Assembly (NCBI GenBank): GCA_002373595.1
Contig: DFKT01000058.1
Coordinates: 1-13,387, forward strand
Direction: 5' to 3'
DNA from: Lachnospiraceae bacterium UBA3638
GTDB taxonomy: Bacteria; Bacillota; Clostridia; Lachnospirales; Lachnospiraceae
DNA: 13,387 bases
The notes beneath the pieces were generated by a model. It was not told the origin of the DNA, made no database searches, and was given only the letters and a program-made list of their open reading frames with translations. The position numbers and the translations under genes were made by a program. Shown here piece by piece: positions 7,203 through 13,020 of this stretch (position 1 is the stretch's first letter; each line of letters starts with the position of its first letter).

Positions 7203-10172
7203 CTATACACTTACTATATATTCGTAGATATCATCTCTTACAGGTTCGTCTAGAATCCATTCTATCTCTACAGCTGTCTTATCGGTGTTCGCCATTACGA
7301 ATTCTTCTGCACGTCCACTTGGTTTCATTGTACCAAGATAATAGAATTCCTTTGAAATCTTATCATCTTTGTTCTTCCTTACGAACAATTCTACTCGGAT
7401 TCCTCTTTCCTCCGATTTCAAGAAATTCTGTACATCCTCAGATGACAAATTTCTTCCTGATTTCGATATAGCCACAAGTTTACAACTGCTTGTAAAATGA
7501 TCTTCGTATTTGGTGGTATCACTGATGTCATCAGATTTGTCATAATTGATGAAAACAGGGAACGTCTTGGTTTTCTTATCAAACTTATATCCGCCGATAT
7601 TCAAAGGAACTTCACTATTTTCCCAATTGAGAAGTCTGCAGACATCTTCATAAGTATATTTCTGATACAAAACGAAGTCTCCTCCGTTATATCCTCTACT
7701 ATAATCTCGTTCATATCTACTAATTCCGAATTCGACCAGTTCTTCTACCATTTGATAGAAATCTTTGTTTTGAAGCATCTTCATGAAACTCGCAGTGGGT
7801 TTATAATCTTTGTCGTCCTTTTCTATAAATACACACTGACTGTATGTCTTCTTTCCGGATCCACTTGAGAATTCATTAGTTAGAATATTTGCAATATTAT
7901 CTTTTTGATCATTACTTAGTGTCTTGTCATATTTTTTCAGATCCTTTGAAAGTCCTCTGAACAAACCAATCATCTGCAATCCACGTGAGTATGCCAGGAT
8001 TCTCCTCAAGAGCTCGAGTTCCTGAATTCTCTTTCCATTGGCTAGCTTTTTCGAAATAAACTCGATTATTATTGCCTCTTTATCAGATAATCTAATCTTA
8101 TAATCCTTCTCATATTTCACCAAAAACTTGTAATACGATCCAAGACTCTGATTATCAAAAACACGAAGAACATCCATCTCTCCATATTTATCAAAATCAG
8201 AAAGTGCCGGAATCCTTCCAAGCTTATTCTTTAGATTTGTATAGTTCTCTTTTATAAGTTTAATATCACTGAAGTTTGCATTGTCTACAGACGCAAATAT
8301 TCTCTTTCTACTAATTTCATCAAAATGAATCGTAGAAGCTCCCGGAATTACCCTTCCCCCTTCGAGTACGAATCTTCTGATATTGTCTTTGTTGTAAGTT
8401 CTGTCTCCTGAAAGTGCTATCGGGATCATGAAATTGTTATTGTAGTTTCCAATAAAGTCAAGAATAACAACATACTCTTTCCCATCTGCTTTTCTAAGGC
8501 CTCTTCCAAGTTGTTGGATAAAAACGATTGGGGACTGAGTTGGCCTGAGCATAATAACTTGGTTAACTTCTATGATATCAACACCCTCGTTGAGAATTTC
8601 GACTGAGAGAATATAGTCCAATGGCTCGCTAGTCTCATCAAGCATGTCGAAATCATCCATAGCCAGTCTCTCAAATGCTTCCGATCTCTCAGATTCAGAC
8701 GCATCCCCATTAAGCGCTATTGTTCTGTATTTCTTTCCTGTTGCAGGATTAATTGTTTGATTTAGTTTATCAGAGAGGATTTCCGATTCCTTAATTGAGC
8801 TGCAGAATATCAGTCCTTTTACTTTCTCGCCGCTAAATCCATAATAGTTGGCCTGTTCTACAATATGTCTGACTCGCTCATCGCATGTGAGCATATTGAA
8901 ATCTCGGTTCTTGTCATCATCTACGATCGATAGATCTGTAATTCCAAAATAATGGAAAGGACAGAGCAGATCTTCTTCCATTGCCTGCCCAAGTCTTATC
9001 TCATAAGCTATCTGATGGTCGAATATCTCATATACATTCCTGCCTTCTATATTATCGTCACGCTTATCAGGAGTAGCAGTCATTCCAAGCCAAAGTTTCG
9101 GCGTGAAATGCTTCATGATTTTCTGATATGTAGCGGCAGGCACGTGATGCGCCTCATCAAGGCAGATTGCATCGAAATAATTCGGATCATATTGAAGCAA
9201 ATGCTCATCACGATTCAAAGTCTGAACAGTCGCAAATACATAGTCCGCATCGTACTCTTCATATCCCGCACCAACAAGCCCCATTGATACAGTCTTCCCA
9301 AAAACCTTCTCATACGATTTCTTTGTCTGTCGTGCAAGCTGTCCCCTGTGGACAAGGAAAAGTACTCTCTTAAATCCAAGTTCTCGCATTGCAAATGCTG
9401 ATGCATATGTCTTTCCAGTTCCGGTAGCAGAGATCAAAAGTGCTCTGTTCTCTCCTGTTTCGATTATCTTTTTAAGATTGGATATAAAGCCCACCTGCAT
9501 ACTGTTGGGTTTCAGGCGATATTTTTCCAGAGAAATAGTTTCTTCGTGTTTTGCGATCTCTCTCTGATGCTTTATGATCTCATAACGACACTTGTATTCA
9601 TCTATAAAGTCATTGAAATCCTTTGCATAAGGAGAATCCCACAATTCTTTGAAACTGGATACTATTTGTCGAGACATCTCACCTTGAACAGTCGAGACAA
9701 TCCTCGTATTCCACTCGTAATTCTGTTTCAACGCACCGCCGGTCATATTGGAACTGCCGATGATGATACTATATATTTCTTCTTTGCGGAAAATATATCC
9801 CTTTGTATGAAACCCTTCTCCGGATTCTTCCGAATCAAACATCTTTAACGTGATATTTGAAAGGGATGCAAGTTTCTCAAGCGCTTTGGGCTCGCAGAAA
9901 TTGAGATAATTTGTCGTGAGAATTTTTCCGGGAATCCCTTTATCTTCAAGTTCTTTGAGTGTCTGAAGGAGTGGAGTGATTCCTCCAAGAGTAATGAAAG
10001 CAACACTTATACAAAACTCATCGCACGACAAAAGCTCACCCTCAATGGATGAGAGCACCTTCTTGCCTTCTTTGTAATTGTTCGAAACAAACTGTGGTCT
10101 TAAAGCTTCATTTGATACAACAGAACCGTCAATGAACGCCGTTTCAAAACCTTTTCTGAGCTCGTCAAGCAT
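7203..10172 (-). CDS. PLD nuclease - SF2 helicase - DUF3427 protein
   Basis: A 989-residue multidomain protein. An N-terminal PLD-like nuclease domain (about 35-180) has H122-T-K124 and GSSN at 139-142; the Asp of a classic HKD is not at its usual spot, which I believe is normal for this family. An SF2 helicase core follows: Walker A SATGTGKT (248-255), motif Ia VHRGQLARQT (274-283), DEAH (339-342), TAT (365-367), motif V EILNEGVDI (525-533) and motif VI QLGRGLR (554-560). The C-terminal third (about 605-985) is DUF3427-like. It should be an ATP-driven DNA-acting nuclease/helicase; such proteins are common in defence islands. The start has only a weak GGAAAG before the ATG, but an in-frame TAG lies five codons upstream and the N-terminus (FIDGSVVSNEALRPQFV) matches the usual family beginning, so it is full length. 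Confidence 0.92.
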   Translation of the reverse strand: MLDELRKGFETAFIDGSVVSNEALRPQFVSNNYKEGKKVLSSIEGELLSCDEFCISVAFITLGGITPLLQTLKELEDKGIPGKILTTNYLNFCEPKALEKLASLSNITLKMFDSEESGEGFHTKGYIFRKEEIYSIIIGSSNMTGGALKQNYEWNTRIVSTVQGEMSRQIVSSFKELWDSPYAKDFNDFIDEYKCRYEIIKHQREIAKHEETISLEKYRLKPNSMQVGFISNLKKIIETGENRALLISATGTGKTYASAFAMRELGFKRVLFLVHRGQLARQTKKSYEKVFGKTVSMGLVGAGYEEYDADYVFATVQTLNRDEHLLQYDPNYFDAICLDEAHHVPAATYQKIMKHFTPKLWLGMTATPDKRDDNIEGRNVYEIFDHQIAYEIRLGQAMEEDLLCPFHYFGITDLSIVDDDKNRDFNMLTCDERVRHIVEQANYYGFSGEKVKGLIFCSSIKESEILSDKLNQTINPATGKKYRTIALNGDASESERSEAFERLAMDDFDMLDETSEPLDYILSVEILNEGVDIIEVNQVIMLRPTQSPIVFIQQLGRGLRKADGKEYVVILDFIGNYNNNFMIPIALSGDRTYNKDNIRRFVLEGGRVIPGASTIHFDEISRKRIFASVDNANFSDIKLIKENYTNLKNKLGRIPALSDFDKYGEMDVLRVFDNQSLGSYYKFLVKYEKDYKIRLSDKEAIIIEFISKKLANGKRIQELELLRRILAYSRGLQMIGLFRGLSKDLKKYDKTLSNDQKDNIANILTNEFSSGSGKKTYSQCVFIEKDDKDYKPTASFMKMLQNKDFYQMVEELVEFGISRYERDYSRGYNGGDFVLYQKYTYEDVCRLLNWENSEVPLNIGGYKFDKKTKTFPVFINYDKSDDISDTTKYEDHFTSSCKLVAISKSGRNLSSEDVQNFLKSEERGIRVELFVRKNKDDKISKEFYYLGTMKPSGRAEEFVMANTDKTAVEIEWILDEPVRDDIYEYIVSV

Positions 10173-10212
10173 CTTTCCAGTAACCTATATAGCCATGCAT
10201 GGATACCAATAA

Positions 10213-10231
10213 ATTATACTACACTATTATA
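10213..10231 (-). promoter_or_regulatory. Candidate promoter -10 elements for the helicase gene
   Basis: Two TATAAT hexamers on the minus strand, at 10213-10218 and 10226-10231, lie 40-55 bp before the helicase ATG. Neither has a good -35 at 16-18 bp and the region is AT-rich, so they could be chance. The 150-bp gap in an otherwise tight gene series still suggests an internal promoter here. Confidence 0.3.
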
Positions 10232-10242
10232 ATAATCATCCG

Positions 10243-10317
10243 CTATTCTTCAGAATTTCCCAGCGTTTTTCTTATTAGTTTGCGAATTATTTCTATATTG
10301 GCATCGTAATCTCTCAT
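10243..10317 (-). CDS. Possible 24-residue small protein between the MazG-like and helicase genes
   Basis: An ATG five bases after the MazG-like stop opens a 24-codon frame reading MRDYDANIEIIRKLIRKT then LGNSEE and a TAG stop. It would form a short amphipathic helix. A weak GGAA lies about eight bases upstream of the ATG. It could be a real micro-gene, the stump of a longer lost gene, or chance. No family is recognised. Confidence 0.25.
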   Translation of the reverse strand: MRDYDANIEIIRKLIRKTLGNSEE

Positions 10318-10322
10318 CTACG

Positions 10323-10631
10323 TCATTCCGTATATTCCAGAAAAATTCTATCACGGAATGCCCCTCTCTCCTCGGCTTTTTTCTTCCTTACCGATTCTAG
10401 TTCCCCCAAACTATATCCTCTCGCAAGGCTTATGGTCTGTAACACTTCTAACACATCCGCCATTTCTTCAAGTGATTTGTCTGCGAGATATTCTGTCACT
10501 TCTTCTAAAAGCTTCTCATCAAGTTTCTCGAGGTATTCATCTTCGTCAAGTATCCTCGTTTTGCAAGTTCTTCCTGATTCTTCAATAATCTCCGGAATTC
10601 TGTCACGGACGAGTTTATTATATACTTTCAT
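10323..10631 (-). CDS. MazG-like nucleotide pyrophosphohydrolase (COG4997 type)
   Basis: An all-alpha NTP pyrophosphohydrolase of the MazG/PRA-PH superfamily, predicted to house-clean non-canonical or alarmone-like nucleotides in the cytoplasm. Counted from the ATG at 10629-10631 (102 residues), it begins MKVYNKLVRDRIPEIIEESG, the family signature. The metal-binding motif is EExxE at 43-47 (EEVTE) plus E55/E56 and D59 (EEMAD). A longer frame beginning at 10661 adds ten residues, but the ATG at 10631 matches the family start and has AAGGG and GGAG nearby. The start codon lies inside the end of the HNH endonuclease gene: the two overlap by 14 nt, which points to translational coupling. Homologues are often called phosphoribosyl-ATP pyrophosphohydrolase but are not the His-biosynthesis enzyme. 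Confidence 0.88.
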   Translation of the reverse strand: MKVYNKLVRDRIPEIIEESGRTCKTRILDEDEYLEKLDEKLLEEVTEYLADKSLEEMADVLEVLQTISLARGYSLGELESVRKKKAEERGAFRDRIFLEYTE

Positions 10632-11754
10632 TTCCCTTATATCTCCATTCTGAAAACCCACAATTCACTGCAGATTGATAAACTGGCCTGATAACTGCTT
10701 CCAGTTCAGATTGAAATTCTCTCTCTGTTAGATCTTTTCTATACACTCGAGATAACACATCATCGCTGTTAATATGCTCCCTGGCACATTTGTCGAACTC
10801 ACTGTGAATCTTCTCATTTTTCCACATCAAGTCGTATGCAAGATATTCCTGATGTGCCAGTTTTTTAAAATACAAGTCCCAGTCCGGAAGATTATTGCTC
10901 TTGGAGCTGTTTATACTTTTCGTTGTAGGATTAAGATTCCACATTTCATCATGTGCAACATATGACCATGGAACAAAATGATCTATCGAGAGATCCTTAC
11001 TCGAAATTATTGTGTCACTATAGATTTCTCTTATGGGTTCGAATTCTACGATAAGACTCCAGTATTTCTTTATCTTGTCCAACTTCCTTTCGTGAGGCGG
11101 ATACAGTTTATCAGATATTCCGGGAACACTGGGATTACGTCTCTGAAGATATCGGATCAAATTATATTCAAGCCAACCCTTGATGATTTCTTGGTTCTTA
11201 ATGATGTATTTTGACCAATCATCCTGAATGATGATTTTAGTTTCAAGTCCCCTCAAAGCATCTATATAATATATTAGTCTCTCTTCCTGATTAATTCGCT
11301 CAATCAGTTCTCGTTCTCCGACATCCCATCTGGTTCCTTTCATATTTTCCATAAAAGGAGCCTGCAATCTGTATGGAACATTCCTAGTTAGGATTCTCTT
11401 TTTGGAAATAATATCCCTATCATCCGTTTCTTTTAAATAATCCAGTATTTTCTTCCCGTCTTCTGAAGGTTTTAGAGCGGTATTCTTCTCTTTTATCAGA
11501 TTAACAATGCTTTCGAGCGTATCCTTCGGGCCAAGCTTCAAATGGTATTCCGTTACCATATACCATGCGTCCACAATCATATCGTCTACAATTGATTCAT
11601 ATGTAATCTTGGTTTCTCCATTTATGACCTTTGATACAATAGCTTTAAACCAAAAAAATTTATAGCATTCGCTTGTATTATCAAACAGGCGTGACAGTCG
11701 CTCAATATTCAGTTCTTCAGAATAAGGTAATATCATTTTTCCAAATATGTTCAT
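10618..11754 (-). CDS. HNH endonuclease domain protein
   Basis: A 378-residue protein with a long helical N-terminal region and an HNH nuclease domain at about 250-292: DH at 258-259 (LSIDHFVPWS), H268-D-E, WNLNP with N273/N275, and N282-SSKSN. This is the beta-beta-alpha metal fold of HNH nucleases in the variant with NxxK/N as the last position. The N-terminus (ILPYSEELNIERLSRLFDN, then ECYKFFWF) is a conserved start I associate with a family of HNH proteins found near restriction and defence genes; its function is not known to me. The target is probably DNA. ATG at 11752-11754 with only a weak AAGAG upstream; the leader predicted from the promoter at 11778-11786 is under 20 nt. First gene of the AT-rich module; its stop is within the MazG-like gene. 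Confidence 0.85.
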   Translation of the reverse strand: MNIFGKMILPYSEELNIERLSRLFDNTSECYKFFWFKAIVSKVINGETKITYESIVDDMIVDAWYMVTEYHLKLGPKDTLESIVNLIKEKNTALKPSEDGKKILDYLKETDDRDIISKKRILTRNVPYRLQAPFMENMKGTRWDVGERELIERINQEERLIYYIDALRGLETKIIIQDDWSKYIIKNQEIIKGWLEYNLIRYLQRRNPSVPGISDKLYPPHERKLDKIKKYWSLIVEFEPIREIYSDTIISSKDLSIDHFVPWSYVAHDEMWNLNPTTKSINSSKSNNLPDWDLYFKKLAHQEYLAYDLMWKNEKIHSEFDKCAREHINSDDVLSRVYRKDLTEREFQSELEAVIRPVYQSAVNCGFSEWRYKGNESI

Positions 11755-11777
11755 AAATCTCTTTTAGTCTTATGATA

Positions 11778-11786
11778 ATTATATCA
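11778..11786 (-). promoter_or_regulatory. Extended -10 promoter for the HNH-MazG-helicase module
   Basis: On the minus strand the sequence TGATATAAT (TGnTATAAT) is a perfect extended -10; the hexamer is at 11778-11783. No good -35 is seen, which extended -10 promoters tolerate. The start would be near 11771. A perfect inverted repeat ATGATA-ATTA-TATCAT (11772-11787) covers the -10 and start site and could bind a repressor, but it is short and AT-rich. Confidence 0.5.
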
Positions 11787-11812
11787 TTTTTGCCCTTGAA
11801 AAATCATAAAAT

Positions 11813-12106
11813 CTATTCGGCACTCATATAAGCAAGACTTATATTTGGGCTGGTCGAAAGACCCAGGTTCATCATTGGCGGGGAAGTTCCCCGCCTTTTT
11901 GAAAAAAAAAGACCGGTGGCTGATCCATTCCTGAATTCATCACCGATCCTTTTTGTTTCTTTCTTGGCCTTCTTGCGGTCGTAGATCTTGCCGCTGGGGA
12001 CGCTCCGTGTTACCGGATTAAGGTCTCCCCATGTGCGTCTTCGCTTGGCGTAGTACTCTTTTTGAGCCTTTTTGCTCCGCTTATTGGGCGGTACATAGTT
12101 TTTCAT
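11813..12106 (-). CDS. Small basic conserved hypothetical protein (C-terminal end uncertain)
   Basis: A 97-codon frame starting MKNYVPPNKRSKKAQKEYYA, very rich in Lys and Arg, with WGDLNPVTR and VPSGKIYDRKKAKKE. I recall short clostridial proteins with this N-terminus, usually about 60-70 residues, of unknown function. The strong AAGGAGG ribosome binding site eight bases before the ATG supports expression. The last ~35 residues (SATGLFF onward) are encoded by a run of nine T, a GC-rich hairpin and two more hairpins, so they may be an accidental extension into a structured non-coding element, or the frame may have shifted at the T run. The N-terminal 60 residues are the secure part. Confidence 0.65.
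   Translation of the reverse strand: MKNYVPPNKRSKKAQKEYYAKRRRTWGDLNPVTRSVPSGKIYDRKKAKKETKRIGDEFRNGSATGLFFSKRRGTSPPMMNLGLSTSPNISLAYMSAE
11826..11866 (+). ncRNA. Structured element of two hairpins upstream of an intrinsic terminator (possible small RNA)
   Basis: On the plus strand two hairpins follow one another: ATATAAG-CAAGA-CTTATAT (11826-11844, seven perfect pairs), and CTGGTC-GAAA-GACC(C)AG (11850-11866, six pairs with one bulged C and a GAAA loop). The terminator at 11877-11900 follows 10 bases later. Together they look like the 3' part of a small RNA ending near 11900. No convincing plus-strand promoter is seen. The element overlaps the 3' end of a small minus-strand gene. I do not recognise an RNA family. 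Confidence 0.3.
11877..11900 (+). terminator. Strong rho-independent terminator on the plus strand
   Basis: GGCGGGG (11877-11883) pairs perfectly with CCCCGCC (11889-11895) around a short AAGTT loop, followed by TTTTT (11896-11900). On the minus strand there is no T tract after the hairpin, so it works only in the plus direction. No plus-strand protein gene ends here, which suggests a non-coding transcript or protection of the small minus-strand gene's neighbourhood from read-through. Confidence 0.75.
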
Positions 12107-12149
12107 GAGCTCTTCCTCCTTTTCATCATATATATCGGATACAGTCTTA

Positions 12150-12158
12150 TGATATAAT
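12150..12158 (+). promoter_or_regulatory. Extended -10 promoter for the two-helix membrane protein
   Basis: TGATATAAT, identical to the element before the HNH gene, with TATAAT at 12153-12158. No clear -35. Transcription would begin near 12165, about 26 nt before the ATG at 12191. Confidence 0.5.
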
Positions 12159-12190
12159 AGTTACAGTCTCTAGTAAACGAGGTGAATAAT

Positions 12191-12712
12191 ATGAACGGAC
12201 GATCAAACATATCAGCAAAACTTCTAATAGGCGGCATATTCACACTTAACGGAGCCATATTTGCAGCCGTCGGTATACTTTTCTATCTGTATGGAGATCC
12301 CGGCAGTGTGCATGGCTCTTTTGACAGTCCCGAGAAGAACTTCCTGATGCTCTGCGGAATATTCACGCTCCTCGGTGTCATCTTTTTCTTTACGGGTCTT
12401 GCTTTCTTAATTAGCGAGATCAAAAACAGAAAAGCAAAAAAGATGCTCCTTCAGACCGGCGAAAGGATCTTCGCAAGAGTCGTTGATGTGAGGGAAAACT
12501 ATTTTGTAACCATAAATCATCGTCACCCTCTGTATGTCATCTGCGAGTACGAGGATCCGTATACTATGAATGTTGAGCAGTTTAAGAGTGACAGTTTCAA
12601 CACGGATCTCACAGGGCTGATCGGCTCTACTGTTGCAGTCTATGTGGACAGAGCTGATCACAGCAAGTATGTTGTGGATCTATCCGCTCCTTCTATCGGA
12701 GTAAGATATTAA
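12191..12712 (+). CDS. Two-helix membrane protein with DUF3592-like C-terminal domain
   Basis: A 173-residue protein with two membrane helices (about 9-33 and 50-75 from the ATG) enclosing a short loop, then a basic KNRKAKK segment and a C-terminal beta-rich domain. That domain has the pattern ARVVDVREN, HPLYVICEYEDPYT, FKSDSF, GLIGSTVAVYVDRADHSKYVVDL, which resembles DUF3592-like domains of many clostridial membrane proteins. The C-terminal domain is probably cytoplasmic; function unknown. An in-frame GTG at 12182 would add three residues, but the AGGTGA that contains it is a good ribosome binding site for the ATG at 12191, so I use that start. The group II intron's 3' end lies one base after its TAA stop. 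Confidence 0.8.
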   Translation: MNGRSNISAKLLIGGIFTLNGAIFAAVGILFYLYGDPGSVHGSFDSPEKNFLMLCGIFTLLGVIFFFTGLAFLISEIKNRKAKKMLLQTGERIFARVVDVRENYFVTINHRHPLYVICEYEDPYTMNVEQFKSDSFNTDLTGLIGSTVAVYVDRADHSKYVVDLSAPSIGVRY

Positions 12713-12784
12713 GATCGAGTAGGAGGGGGTGATTAACCCCCGTCCTCTCACACCACCGTGCGTACCGTTCGGTACACGGCGGTT

Positions 12785-12868
12785 TCAATAGTTGACGTGC
12801 ACTGACTGATACGCGATGGCCAGATCATAAAAGCCTGACCGTATCAGTCTTTCTTTTGTCAACGCGTG
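12785..12868 (-). pseudogene. C-terminal remnant of the intron-encoded reverse transcriptase/maturase
   Basis: The frame reads HALTKERLIRSGFYDLAIAY then QSVHVNY and a TGA one base before domain V, where intron maturase genes normally stop. This is the typical last segment of group II intron RTs (ALTxERLIxxGFYDLAxxY). It is open upstream to about position 12990 but in a different frame from the N-terminal leader, and no RT or maturase domain lies in between. A 10-bp inverted repeat (12804-12813 with 12840-12849) falls inside it. Confidence 0.65.
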
Positions 12869-12895
12869 CTTTACGGTTGTTGTGTTGACAAAAGA
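12852..12895. repeat. Perfect 12-bp inverted repeat at the RT deletion junction
   Basis: TCTTTTGTCAAC (12852-12863) and GTTGACAAAAGA (12884-12895) are exact reverse complements separated by 20 bases. One arm is in the codons for LLST of the leader, the other in the codons for LTKE of the C-terminal remnant. By simple base statistics a 12-bp repeat this close is expected about 0.04 times in this window. Confidence 0.8.
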
Positions 12896-13020
12896 TCCGG
12901 CTGTGCACTGTCCCTTTCCTTCCATATCCGGTTGAATGAGCGATGCGCTCTCACATGCCCTTTGTGTTCCGCACTATCTCTCTGTGAGCAGCCATCATTG
13001 CTGATGTTTTCTGCATCCAT
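12871..13020 (-). pseudogene. N-terminal leader remnant of the intron-encoded reverse transcriptase
   Basis: The ATG at 13018-13020 follows GGAGG by nine bases, where the RT gene starts in this intron type. The frame gives 49 residues: MDAENISNDGCSQRDSAEHK, then further residues ending DSAQPDLLSTQQP and TAA. QPDLL before the first RT block is a familiar leader pattern, but the RT fingers, palm (YADD) and maturase are all absent. It is out of frame with the C-terminal remnant, so this is a deletion product. Confidence 0.6.

Noticed and set aside
7203..10172. Assigning the PLD-helicase to Mokosh, or the module to a named restriction system.
   Set aside because: Domain order differs from Mokosh type II, and no methylase or specificity gene is present; naming a system would go beyond the sequence.
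10241..10270. Terminator-like CGCT...AGCG followed by TTTTT on the plus strand.
   Set aside because: The stem is only four pairs with a large loop, and no plus-strand gene lies upstream.
7192..12177. 10-bp direct repeat CTCTAGTAAA at 7192-7201 and 12168-12177, flanking the AT-rich module, as a target-site duplication or att core.
   Set aside because: Dozens of identical 10-mer pairs are expected by chance in 13 kb, and the right copy lies beyond the compositional boundary, past another gene.
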